Source of the DNA: JAKFFN01 sp964444305
GTDB lineage: Bacteria > Sumerlaeota > Sumerlaeia > Sumerlaeales > Sumerlaeaceae
Direction of reading: 5' to 3'
Length of the DNA: 13,783 nucleotides
Assembly: GCA_964444305.1 (NCBI GenBank)
Contig: CAYUGQ010000073.1
Coordinates: forward strand, 1-13,783
The stretch's first letter is position 1; every line of letters starts with the position of its first letter. The notes beneath the pieces are model-generated. The model saw nothing but the letters and a program-made list of their open reading frames with translations. It was not told the DNA's origin and ran no database searches. Below are positions 6,760 through 12,994 of this stretch, one piece after another. The position numbers and the translations under genes are program-made.

Positions 6760-8429
6760 CAGATTTGACCTTTAATCCAGGGGGGTAATTCCGTGGTGTG
6801 GGGGCCGGCGGTGGTGAAGTCGATGGAGTCGTAAAGATGGTGGGCGAGGGCGTCCCACTGGTCTACTTTCACGAAGGTCCAGGGGGAAAGGGTGCGCTCC
6901 TGGATTTTTCCAGCGGGATAATAGAGAGTTGCGGCGCGGGCGTGTTGCTGCCATTGTTCGGGGAGCAGTTGCTTTGCCAGGCGGTGTTTGAGCTGGCCGA
7001 TGCCGCGCAGGACATGGGCGTGGGTTTTTTCGAGTGCTGAAGTGATGTGCAGGTTTTCATGGGCTGCGAGGCGATGCATGGTTTGCAGCCGGGTTTCGAT
7101 GTCGAGAGTCATGCGGGTGAGTTCGGCCTGAAGGGCAGCGCTGGTTCCGTTTTGCATGAGCAGATTGTCGGGTTCTTTTTCGGCCCAGGTTTGTACCCCG
7201 TTGTTGTTAAAGCGGTCGCCGTTAATGGTGATGAAGGAGCGGGGAGCGACGGCGGAGCGGGGGCAGCCGAGCTGATCGTAGGCGGCGGCAAGGGCGGCAA
7301 GATAGGCCAGTTCACCGGGGCCGCCGATGTAGAGCAGGGTGGGAAGGGCGGTGTCCTGAATGACTGGGCGGGTGACGACGTTGGGTGCGAACTCTTCCGG
7401 GGCATTCTGGAGACGGGTCTGGAGTTCGGCTTCGGAGAAGCGGTGGATTTCTTTTTGAGTGGCGGGATCAATGGCCGCGACCTGGTCGCCTTCACGGATG
7501 AGGCGGCAGCGGCGGCCTTCTTTTAGCCAAAACATGTTCAGGGCCTCGGGGCCGCGATTGAGAGAGACGGGGTAGCCCATGCTGGTAAGTGCATCGGCGG
7601 CTGAGGTTACGGCGTTGTTTACCTTGCCATGGAGGGTGAGATCAGCGGACAGCACGGGTGCGCCCCGGCGGCGCATGACTTTCAGGCGCGGCGCGACGAA
7701 TATTACGGGGAAGTCTTCGCCTAAAAGTTCCGCAAGGAGGTGACAGTAAAGGCGTTCGAAATTAGGCTCGCGCTGGATTTCGGCGGCCAGCCATTCGGCA
7801 ATGGCTTTGCCTTGGGGCCAGCCTTTGAGGGCGCGGTTTACGTCGCTGATTAAACGCGATGCGGATTCAGTCAGGCTCCACTGATAGGCGGGCGAACCGG
7901 CGGCAAGATCGCCACCACGGGAGATGCGGCGGCCGACGTCGATTAGTTCACCGTTCCAGGCGGGCATCGAGGCTTGTTTTAGCTCAGCGAAATCATCATC
8001 GTCTGATGCGACCCAGAATACGGGCAAAACATCTTGTCCCAATTGATTGGAAAGTTTCCGCGCCCAGGCGACGGCGGAGAGGGCTTTATACAGAATGTAT
8101 AACGGGGAAACGAGAAGGTTGGGTTGCTGGCCGGTGACGACGACGCGGGTTGTGGGCCGGGACAGGCGGTCGCAAAGGGACGCACCGGCGGGATTGCCGG
8201 CTTCGAGATTAAACTGTTTCAGTTCCTGGATTTCTTCCGGGGTCCATGGCTGCCAGCGGCATGGGTCGGCGCCTGACTCCAGTGCCTGAGTTCGTGCTTT
8301 TAGCAGGTCGGGAACCGAGGGGAGGGCGGCTCGAACTTTATCGTTCCCATCCAGCCAGGCGCGAGTGAAATCAAAGCCCCACAGTGGAGATGTCCTGTCG
8401 GTCAGGTCTTCGGCGGGCTTAGTATTCAT
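6759..8429 (-). CDS. bshC: Bacillithiol biosynthesis cysteine-adding enzyme
   Basis: 556 residues, near family length. BshC adds L-cysteine to glucosaminyl-malate (GlcN-Mal) in the last step of bacillithiol synthesis in the cytoplasm. The diagnostic segments are present: TGQQPNLLVSPLYILYKA (99-116), PVFWVASDDDDFAEL (136-150), and NVVTRPVIQDTALPTLLYIG followed by GPGELAYLA (349-376). A helical, coil-forming stretch at about 435-490 also fits the family. The second segment is unusual: characterised homologues have EDHD and this protein has DDDD, so the His is replaced by Asp145. bshA and bshB are not in the window. The gene lies 46 bases after dnaB and overlaps rnhB by one base. No strong Shine-Dalgarno sequence precedes the ATG, but no better start is apparent. 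Confidence 0.92.
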   Translation of the reverse strand: MNTKPAEDLTDRTSPLWGFDFTRAWLDGNDKVRAALPSVPDLLKARTQALESGADPCRWQPWTPEEIQELKQFNLEAGNPAGASLCDRLSRPTTRVVVTGQQPNLLVSPLYILYKALSAVAWARKLSNQLGQDVLPVFWVASDDDDFAELKQASMPAWNGELIDVGRRISRGGDLAAGSPAYQWSLTESASRLISDVNRALKGWPQGKAIAEWLAAEIQREPNFERLYCHLLAELLGEDFPVIFVAPRLKVMRRRGAPVLSADLTLHGKVNNAVTSAADALTSMGYPVSLNRGPEALNMFWLKEGRRCRLIREGDQVAAIDPATQKEIHRFSEAELQTRLQNAPEEFAPNVVTRPVIQDTALPTLLYIGGPGELAYLAALAAAYDQLGCPRSAVAPRSFITINGDRFNNNGVQTWAEKEPDNLLMQNGTSAALQAELTRMTLDIETRLQTMHRLAAHENLHITSALEKTHAHVLRGIGQLKHRLAKQLLPEQWQQHARAATLYYPAGKIQERTLSPWTFVKVDQWDALAHHLYDSIDFTTAGPHTTELPPWIKGQI

Positions 8430-8475
8430 GGGGCGAAACTACCATTGAAAGTGTGATGCCATTCCCGCGGCGTGG

Positions 8476-9972
8476 CTAATACCCCGGTCCGTCTTCGTTG
8501 TTATAGCCATGATGGAGATTGTGATAGGTGGCGGTCTGGCGGAAGAATACGAGATCGATGGTTCCTATGGGGCCGTTACGCTGTTTACCAATGATGAGCT
8601 CTGCTGGTTCGGCGTGGATGTCAGCGGCCTGATGTTCTTCGTCGTCTTCTTTTTTATCGAAATGCTTTTCGCGATGGAGGAACATGACGACGTCTGCGTC
8701 CTGTTCGATTGCGCCGGACTCGCGCAGGTCGCTCAGCATTGGGCGCGCGCCTTTGCCTTTGCGCTGCTCGATGAGTCGGCTGAGCTGGCTCAGGGCGATA
8801 ATGGGGACGTTTAGTTCGCGGGCGAGAGCCTTGAGGCTTCGGGAGATTTCAGCCACTTCCTGCTGGCGGTTATCGCCGGATCGCAGGCCGCTTCCGCGCA
8901 TAAGCTGAAGATAGTCGATGATGATCAGGGAAAGATCGGGACGGCGAGCATACATGCGCCGGGCTTTGGCGCGAAGCTCCATCACGGAAATGCCCGGGGT
9001 GTCGTCGATAAAAATTGGGGCGCCGTGGAGCTGTTCGGCATATTCGTGGATGCGACGCATCTCAGTCTGGGTAAGTTTTCCGCTGCGCATTTTCTGCATG
9101 GGAACGGTGCTGATGGTGGAAAGAAGTCGCATGTTGATTTGTGAGGCGCTCATTTCCAGGGAGAATACGCCGACGGGACGGCGGAGATCTTGAACGACGC
9201 GGCGCTCACGAAGGCCGGCGCCGATATTACAGACCATGTTCAGGGCGAATGCGGTTTTACCGACGGAAGGGCGTGCGGCGAGGATGATCAGGTCGCTGGA
9301 TTGCAGGCCGCCGGTCCACTCATCAAGGTCGGCATAGCCTGTGGCTACGCCGGTGACGTCATGGTTTGAGCGGCTGCGGCGATCGATTTCCTCGATCGTT
9401 TCCATGGTGAGGGGGCCGATTTCCTGGAAGTCGCGGGTGGGTCGCTTTTCGCCGAGTTCGAAAACCATGGCTTCGGCCTGGCTGAGGAGGACGTCGACGT
9501 CGTTGGCTTCGCTGCTGGCCTGGTCTTTGATGACCTCGGCGATGTTGATGAGTTCGCGAAGCTGATATTTTTCGAGGACAATCTGGGCGTGGTCTTTGGC
9601 GTTCGCGGTTGAGAAAACATATTGCTCGAGACCGATGATATAGCCGGGTCCGCCGACTTCTTCGAGCTGGCCGCGGCGGCGCATCTCGGTTGTAAGGGTG
9701 GTAAAGTCTACTGAAAGGCCTTTTTCGTATAGATCGACAATGGCGCGGCAAAGCAACTCATGACGTCGATGATAGAAAGCTTCGGGCTTGATGAGGGCCA
9801 TGACGTTTTCGATCTGGCTGACGTCAAGGATCATGGCGCCGATAACGGCTTTCTCCGCGTCGGTGGAGTGAGGCATGGCGACGTCTGAGGAGGCCGACAT
9901 GTTATGACGCGAGGCGTGGCCTGCGTCGACGACTTTACCAGACGTTTTCTGTTTTGGGAATTCAGACACCAT
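8476..9972 (-). CDS. dnaB: Replicative DNA helicase DnaB
   Basis: 498 residues from the ATG at 9972. This hexameric 5'-3' helicase unwinds DNA at the replication fork. The N-terminal primase-interacting domain starts near residue 34 (PHSTDAEKAVIGAM). The RecA-like domain has Walker A ARPSVGKT (233-240), FSLEMS, Walker B IIIDYLQL (350-357), ALSQLSR (393-399), DLRESGAIEQDAD and the arginine-finger region KQRNG (463-467). No intein interrupts it. Compared with E. coli DnaB there is an acidic insertion of roughly ten residues after HREKHF (about 437-458) and a short basic insertion before FSLEM. The frame is open to a TTG at 10005, but AGGAG at 9977-9981, four bases before the ATG, supports 9972. 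It heads the dnaB-bshC-rnhB block, and DnaA boxes lie upstream. Confidence 0.96.
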   Translation of the reverse strand: MVSEFPKQKTSGKVVDAGHASRHNMSASSDVAMPHSTDAEKAVIGAMILDVSQIENVMALIKPEAFYHRRHELLCRAIVDLYEKGLSVDFTTLTTEMRRRGQLEEVGGPGYIIGLEQYVFSTANAKDHAQIVLEKYQLRELINIAEVIKDQASSEANDVDVLLSQAEAMVFELGEKRPTRDFQEIGPLTMETIEEIDRRSRSNHDVTGVATGYADLDEWTGGLQSSDLIILAARPSVGKTAFALNMVCNIGAGLRERRVVQDLRRPVGVFSLEMSASQINMRLLSTISTVPMQKMRSGKLTQTEMRRIHEYAEQLHGAPIFIDDTPGISVMELRAKARRMYARRPDLSLIIIDYLQLMRGSGLRSGDNRQQEVAEISRSLKALARELNVPIIALSQLSRLIEQRKGKGARPMLSDLRESGAIEQDADVVMFLHREKHFDKKEDDEEHQAADIHAEPAELIIGKQRNGPIGTIDLVFFRQTATYHNLHHGYNNEDGPGY

Positions 9973-9976
9973 ACAG

Positions 9977-10031
9977 CTCCTGTAAATGACCTTCCCTACG
10001 AGCAAACAGTATAAGTACGGTGCGTGTTCAA
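9977..10031 (-). promoter_or_regulatory. Candidate dnaB promoter -10 and ribosome binding site
   Basis: On the minus strand TATACT (10008-10013) is one mismatch from a -10 consensus and would start RNA near 10001, giving a leader of about 30 nt. TTGAAC (10026-10031) lies only 12 bases upstream of it, too close for a normal -35, so the promoter may depend on an activator or be misplaced. AGGAG at 9977-9981 is the ribosome site that decides the dnaB start. Confidence 0.4.
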
Positions 10032-10083
10032 GGTTAGCAAGGAAACGGAGGGTAGTCGGACGGATTTTTTATTCGCTGGCGGC

Positions 10084-10150
10084 TTATCCACAAAGGGGGC
10101 GGGTATATCCACTGGAAGTCACAGGTTGTCCACAGGTGGGGTGTGGATAA
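10084..10150. promoter_or_regulatory. DnaA box cluster upstream of dnaB
   Basis: Four 9-mers are seen. TTATCCACA at 10084-10092 on the plus strand is the perfect consensus. ATATCCACT at 10105-10113 has two mismatches and TTGTCCACA at 10126-10134 has one. A perfect consensus lies on the minus strand at 10142-10150. The first three start exactly 21 bp apart, two helical turns, so they face the same side of the DNA. A short T-rich tract (10064-10071) lies just left of the first box. The cluster may control dnaB or may be an origin element. Confidence 0.7.
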
Positions 10151-10185
10151 CCTTGCCGGTGGCGGCTTTTCGCAGTCCAGTTTTC

Positions 10186-10230
10186 AAAAAAAACGGCGGA
10201 GAGCAGCCATTGTAACTGCGCTCCGCCGTT
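10186..10230 (-). terminator. Rho-independent terminator of the muramidase gene
   Basis: On the minus strand a stem pairs 10221-10230 with 10192-10201 (AACGGCGGAG and its complement, 10 bp). One mismatch follows, then four more pairs (10216-10219 with 10203-10206), around a 9-nt loop. Eight U follow (A run at 10186-10193 on the plus strand). It lies 32 bases after the stop codon and insulates the DnaA box region from upstream transcription. Confidence 0.93.
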
Positions 10231-10262
10231 ATCGTTTTCTCCGGTCTGACCGGGCTTTTGTG

Positions 10263-11603
10263 TCACTTATAAAGGAAGTATTTCTCGCGATCCCGTGCGA
10301 ACTTTTCGCGGTTGGCTTTCCACTCTTCGGTGATCTGTTTCGCAGGTTTTCCGTCGAGGAGGTCCTGGCGAACCTGGGTTGTGCCCATGACTTTATTAAA
10401 CATGCTGACGCGGGAGTGGGTGGTGCTTTCATCGGCGTAGAGGACATCGCCTTCGGGGTAGAGTTTCAGCATGGTCTCAAGTACATACATGCCGGCTTCG
10501 ACAGGGCGCATTTTCTCGACGTCGGTGATTACGACATGGACGCCGCCGCACATTTCCCCTTTGTGGGTGTTGTAATAGGGTCGATAGTAGACCGGCCGGA
10601 AGAACACGCCGGGCAGTTTGTGGCTGTTGAGGGCGTCGGCGAATTCATTGCTGTTGATGTAGGGTGCTCCGATGTATTCGAAGGGTGCTGTGTAGCCGAC
10701 ACCGACATTCAGCTTCAGGAGTTCGCCTATAGTTCCGGTGAGGGCGATATGCCAGCAGGCCTCGGGATTTGGCATGTGGGTGCTGGTGGGGATCCAGGGG
10801 AGGCCGGTGTCGCGCCAGGTCATGTCCCGGGTCCAGCCTTCCATGGGGACGATGTGCAGATCGAGGTCCGGGAGGTTGAGATAATCTTGCAGCCATAGGG
10901 CTGTCTCGCCGCAGGTGAGGCCGTAAAGGTAGGCCACGGGTGCCCAGCCTACGTTGCTTTCGATTGCCGGATCGAGGATATTGCCGTCAACGAAGTTTCC
11001 GCCCATGGGGTTCGGACGGTCGAGGACGACGAAAGATTTTCCCTGCCGGGCGGCGGCGATCATGCAGTTTTTCATGGTGGCTACATAGGTGTAGCTGCGG
11101 TTGCCGATGTCCTGCAGGTCGTATACCATAACGTCGAGGTCCTGGAGGGTCTCGGCATTTGGGATCTCTCTTAATGTTCCATCCGGGTAGCTGCCATAGA
11201 GACTGTGGACGGGTACGCTTGTTCTCTGATCGACGGTGCTCTTAACGCGCTCGCCGGCGTCGGCATCGCCGCGGATGCCATGCTCAGGACCGAACAGGCC
11301 GGTCAGTTCGCAGACACCGCTGAAAGCGAGTTTATCTATGGTGGAGACAAGGCGACTGTCCATGCCGGTGGGGTTTGTGATCAGGCCAACCCGTTTGCCT
11401 TCGATGAGTTTCCGGTACTCGGGGTTTTCGAAAAGAACTTCGTTGCCAAGCTTGATTTTAAGGTCGGAAAGCTCGGGGGCGTATTTGTTCTGAAACAAGG
11501 TTTCGGTCCTCGTTGATGTATCTTGGGCCATGGCGGCCAGGGGCATTAAACAAAGCATGGCGGAACTGAGGGCCAGGCGACTTATGCGGTGGGGAATGTT
11601 CAC
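10263..11603 (-). CDS. namZ: Exported exo-beta-N-acetylmuramidase (NamZ / DUF1343 family)
   Basis: 446 residues from a GTG start. NamZ-type enzymes (GH171) remove N-acetylmuramic acid from non-reducing ends of peptidoglycan fragments, so the likely role is cell wall turnover in the periplasm. A signal peptide is visible: basic PHRISR, a hydrophobic core, and a cleavage site AMA|QD after residue 26. Family motifs are FGPEHGIRG (104-112, with the Glu thought to be catalytic), YDLQDIGNRSYTY (161-173) and LDRPNPMGG (194-202). The frame opens at a TTG (11633), but GGAG at 11611-11614, seven bases before the GTG, and a normal signal-peptide length support 11603. It follows lpxD by 78 bases and ends in a strong terminator. 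No other muropeptide recycling gene (murQ, nagZ) is nearby. Confidence 0.9.
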   Translation of the reverse strand: MNIPHRISRLALSSAMLCLMPLAAMAQDTSTRTETLFQNKYAPELSDLKIKLGNEVLFENPEYRKLIEGKRVGLITNPTGMDSRLVSTIDKLAFSGVCELTGLFGPEHGIRGDADAGERVKSTVDQRTSVPVHSLYGSYPDGTLREIPNAETLQDLDVMVYDLQDIGNRSYTYVATMKNCMIAAARQGKSFVVLDRPNPMGGNFVDGNILDPAIESNVGWAPVAYLYGLTCGETALWLQDYLNLPDLDLHIVPMEGWTRDMTWRDTGLPWIPTSTHMPNPEACWHIALTGTIGELLKLNVGVGYTAPFEYIGAPYINSNEFADALNSHKLPGVFFRPVYYRPYYNTHKGEMCGGVHVVITDVEKMRPVEAGMYVLETMLKLYPEGDVLYADESTTHSRVSMFNKVMGTTQVRQDLLDGKPAKQITEEWKANREKFARDREKYFLYK

Positions 11604-11681
11604 AAAACTACTCCATTTGATTATAGCTTTCAATCAAACAGGTTTGCGAGGATGAAACCGCAAGATAATTTCTGAGGAGTG

Positions 11682-12728
11682 TCAGGGCTTGTTGAGTTTG
11701 GAAATCTGTTCTTCGAGTTCGGCTACGCGGGCGGTCAGCTTTGTCATCTGCGTGAGGAGGTCTGGCAGTTTTTTGCGGGCGGCAATGATCTTGGCTTCCT
11801 GCCGGAATGGATTTGCGGGCATTCCAATTACGGCTTCACCATCGGCGACATCTGAGATAACACCTGCGCGCCCCATGAGGACTGCCTGATTGCCTACTTT
11901 TAAATTATCAGCAACGCCGGACTGTGCGGCTAGAATCACATGATCACCGATGACGGTTGAGCCGGCGACACCGGACTGGGATACGATAACGCAATTGTTG
12001 CCAACTTTTGCGTTATGGGCAATCTGGACGAGGTTATCAATTTTGGTGTTGTCGCCGATTTCGGTTTTAGAATAGCTGGCGCGGTCGATACAACTGTTGG
12101 CGCCGACTTCGGCATTATCGGCCAGTTCGACGTGACCCACCTGGGGAATTTTGGTCCAGCGACCGTCAATGATTTCATACTTGAATCCATCGGCGCCAAT
12201 GACGGCGCCGGGCTGGATATAGACGCCGCTGCCGATGCGGGTTTCTGCTTCGATTACTGAATTGGCGTAAATGGTGCACCGCTCCCCTATCGTGCATCGG
12301 GCTCCGATGACAACGCCGGGGGCGATATAGGTGCCGGGCCCGATCTGGGTTTCGGCACCGATCACGGCGAGGGGGCCGACGCTTACGCCGGGGGCGATTT
12401 GGGCCGTTGGATCAACGATGGCGGAGGTATGGATTCCTTCGAATTCTTTGCGGTCGAAACCGGGGTAAAAGTGTTTTAAAGTGGCCAGGACGCCCGACCA
12501 GACGTTTTCGAGAGCGATGTGTGGTTGTGGGATTTCGCCAAGTTTTTTGGGGAGGAGAATCAGGCCGGCCCGGGTCTTTTCCAAATGGCGAAGATATTTG
12601 CGGTCGGTGATAAAGGCAACATCATGGGGTCCGGATTCTGAGAGGGTGGAAATCCCTGTCAGCTCCAGATTTTCATCCGCGTTGTTGAGACTGCCGTTTA
12701 GCAGCTTTGCCAGTTCAGTCGCTTTCAT
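11682..12728 (-). CDS. lpxD: UDP-3-O-(3-hydroxyacyl)glucosamine N-acyltransferase
   Basis: 348 residues, normal length. LpxD adds the N-linked 3-hydroxyacyl chain from acyl-ACP to UDP-3-O-acyl-glucosamine, the third step of lipid A synthesis, in the cytoplasm. The N-terminal uridine-binding domain covers about 1-100. A left-handed beta-helix of hexapeptide repeats follows (about 103-300), with the catalytic-type His238 in NLVQIAHNAKVG and the GADGFKYE segment at 178-185. The C-terminal 30 residues form a short coiled helix (MTKLTARVAELEEQISKL). AGGA stands just before the ATG. Upstream lie phased ATTGG(C/T)TCGA repeats. namZ follows in the same direction; the other lpx genes often linked to lpxD (lpxA, fabZ) are absent here. 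Confidence 0.96.
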   Translation of the reverse strand: MKATELAKLLNGSLNNADENLELTGISTLSESGPHDVAFITDRKYLRHLEKTRAGLILLPKKLGEIPQPHIALENVWSGVLATLKHFYPGFDRKEFEGIHTSAIVDPTAQIAPGVSVGPLAVIGAETQIGPGTYIAPGVVIGARCTIGERCTIYANSVIEAETRIGSGVYIQPGAVIGADGFKYEIIDGRWTKIPQVGHVELADNAEVGANSCIDRASYSKTEIGDNTKIDNLVQIAHNAKVGNNCVIVSQSGVAGSTVIGDHVILAAQSGVADNLKVGNQAVLMGRAGVISDVADGEAVIGMPANPFRQEAKIIAARKKLPDLLTQMTKLTARVAELEEQISKLNKP

Positions 12729-12994
12729 ATTTCCTGTTCCGCCGGGTTGAATTGGCTCGAACCGGTGTGCATTGGTTCGAGGGTAAATGCGATTATGACG
12801 TTACGATTGTCAGGAAAAAAATGCATTCTTGACGAAATTTCAACTGTAGTAATGCCTTTGCATATAAGGCGTGAACTTTTTTTGCCGGATTGTCTAAAAT
12901 GTTTATCGGATGCACAGTGCGTCAGACATGGGTGCAGTTAACACGACAGGCAAGGTCCATAATTTGATGATATTCTTGCAGAAAAGAGCAGAAA
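12729..12994. other. Divergent intergenic region between lpxD and the REC-PAS gene
   Basis: It contains the phased repeats near lpxD (12751-12781) and, further right, a relatively AT-rich stretch (about 12810-12910) with a TTGACG (12829-12834). I found no -10 at proper spacing from that hexamer. Short open frames here lack ribosome sites and recognisable content, and no RNA gene could be folded. Confidence 0.4.
12751..12781. repeat. 20-bp-phased direct repeat with inverted repeat upstream of lpxD
   Basis: ATTGGCTCGA (12751-12760) and ATTGGTTCGA (12771-12780) match at nine of ten positions and start exactly 20 bp apart. The same bases also form an inverted repeat, CTCGAACC (12756-12763) with GGTTCGAG (12774-12781), around a 10-base spacer. 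It lies 23-53 bases upstream of the lpxD start, where an operator or a leader hairpin would act. The GGTTCGA resembles a tRNA T-loop but no tRNA can be folded around it. Confidence 0.5.

Noticed and set aside
8509..8814. 101-residue plus-strand frame antisense to dnaB
   Set aside because: It is the complement of conserved DnaB C-terminal motifs and has no independent coding evidence.
10084..10150. Chromosomal replication origin at the DnaA boxes
   Set aside because: Not called as oriC. G exceeds C on the plus strand on both sides, no dnaA, dnaN or gidA gene is nearby, and only a short AT-rich tract adjoins. Kept as a regulatory element and finding.
10024..10215. 63-residue plus-strand frame across the DnaA box region
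   Set aside because: It starts at a non-ATG codon without a ribosome site, runs over the DnaA boxes and into the terminator, and has no recognisable content.
12751..12781. tRNA suggested by GGTTCGA on both strands
   Set aside because: No acceptor stem, anticodon arm or D arm can be placed around the T-loop-like bases. The match arises from the inverted repeat.
12747..12941. 64-residue plus-strand frame in the lpxD upstream region
   Set aside because: It runs through the phased repeats, lacks a plausible ribosome site and resembles nothing I know.
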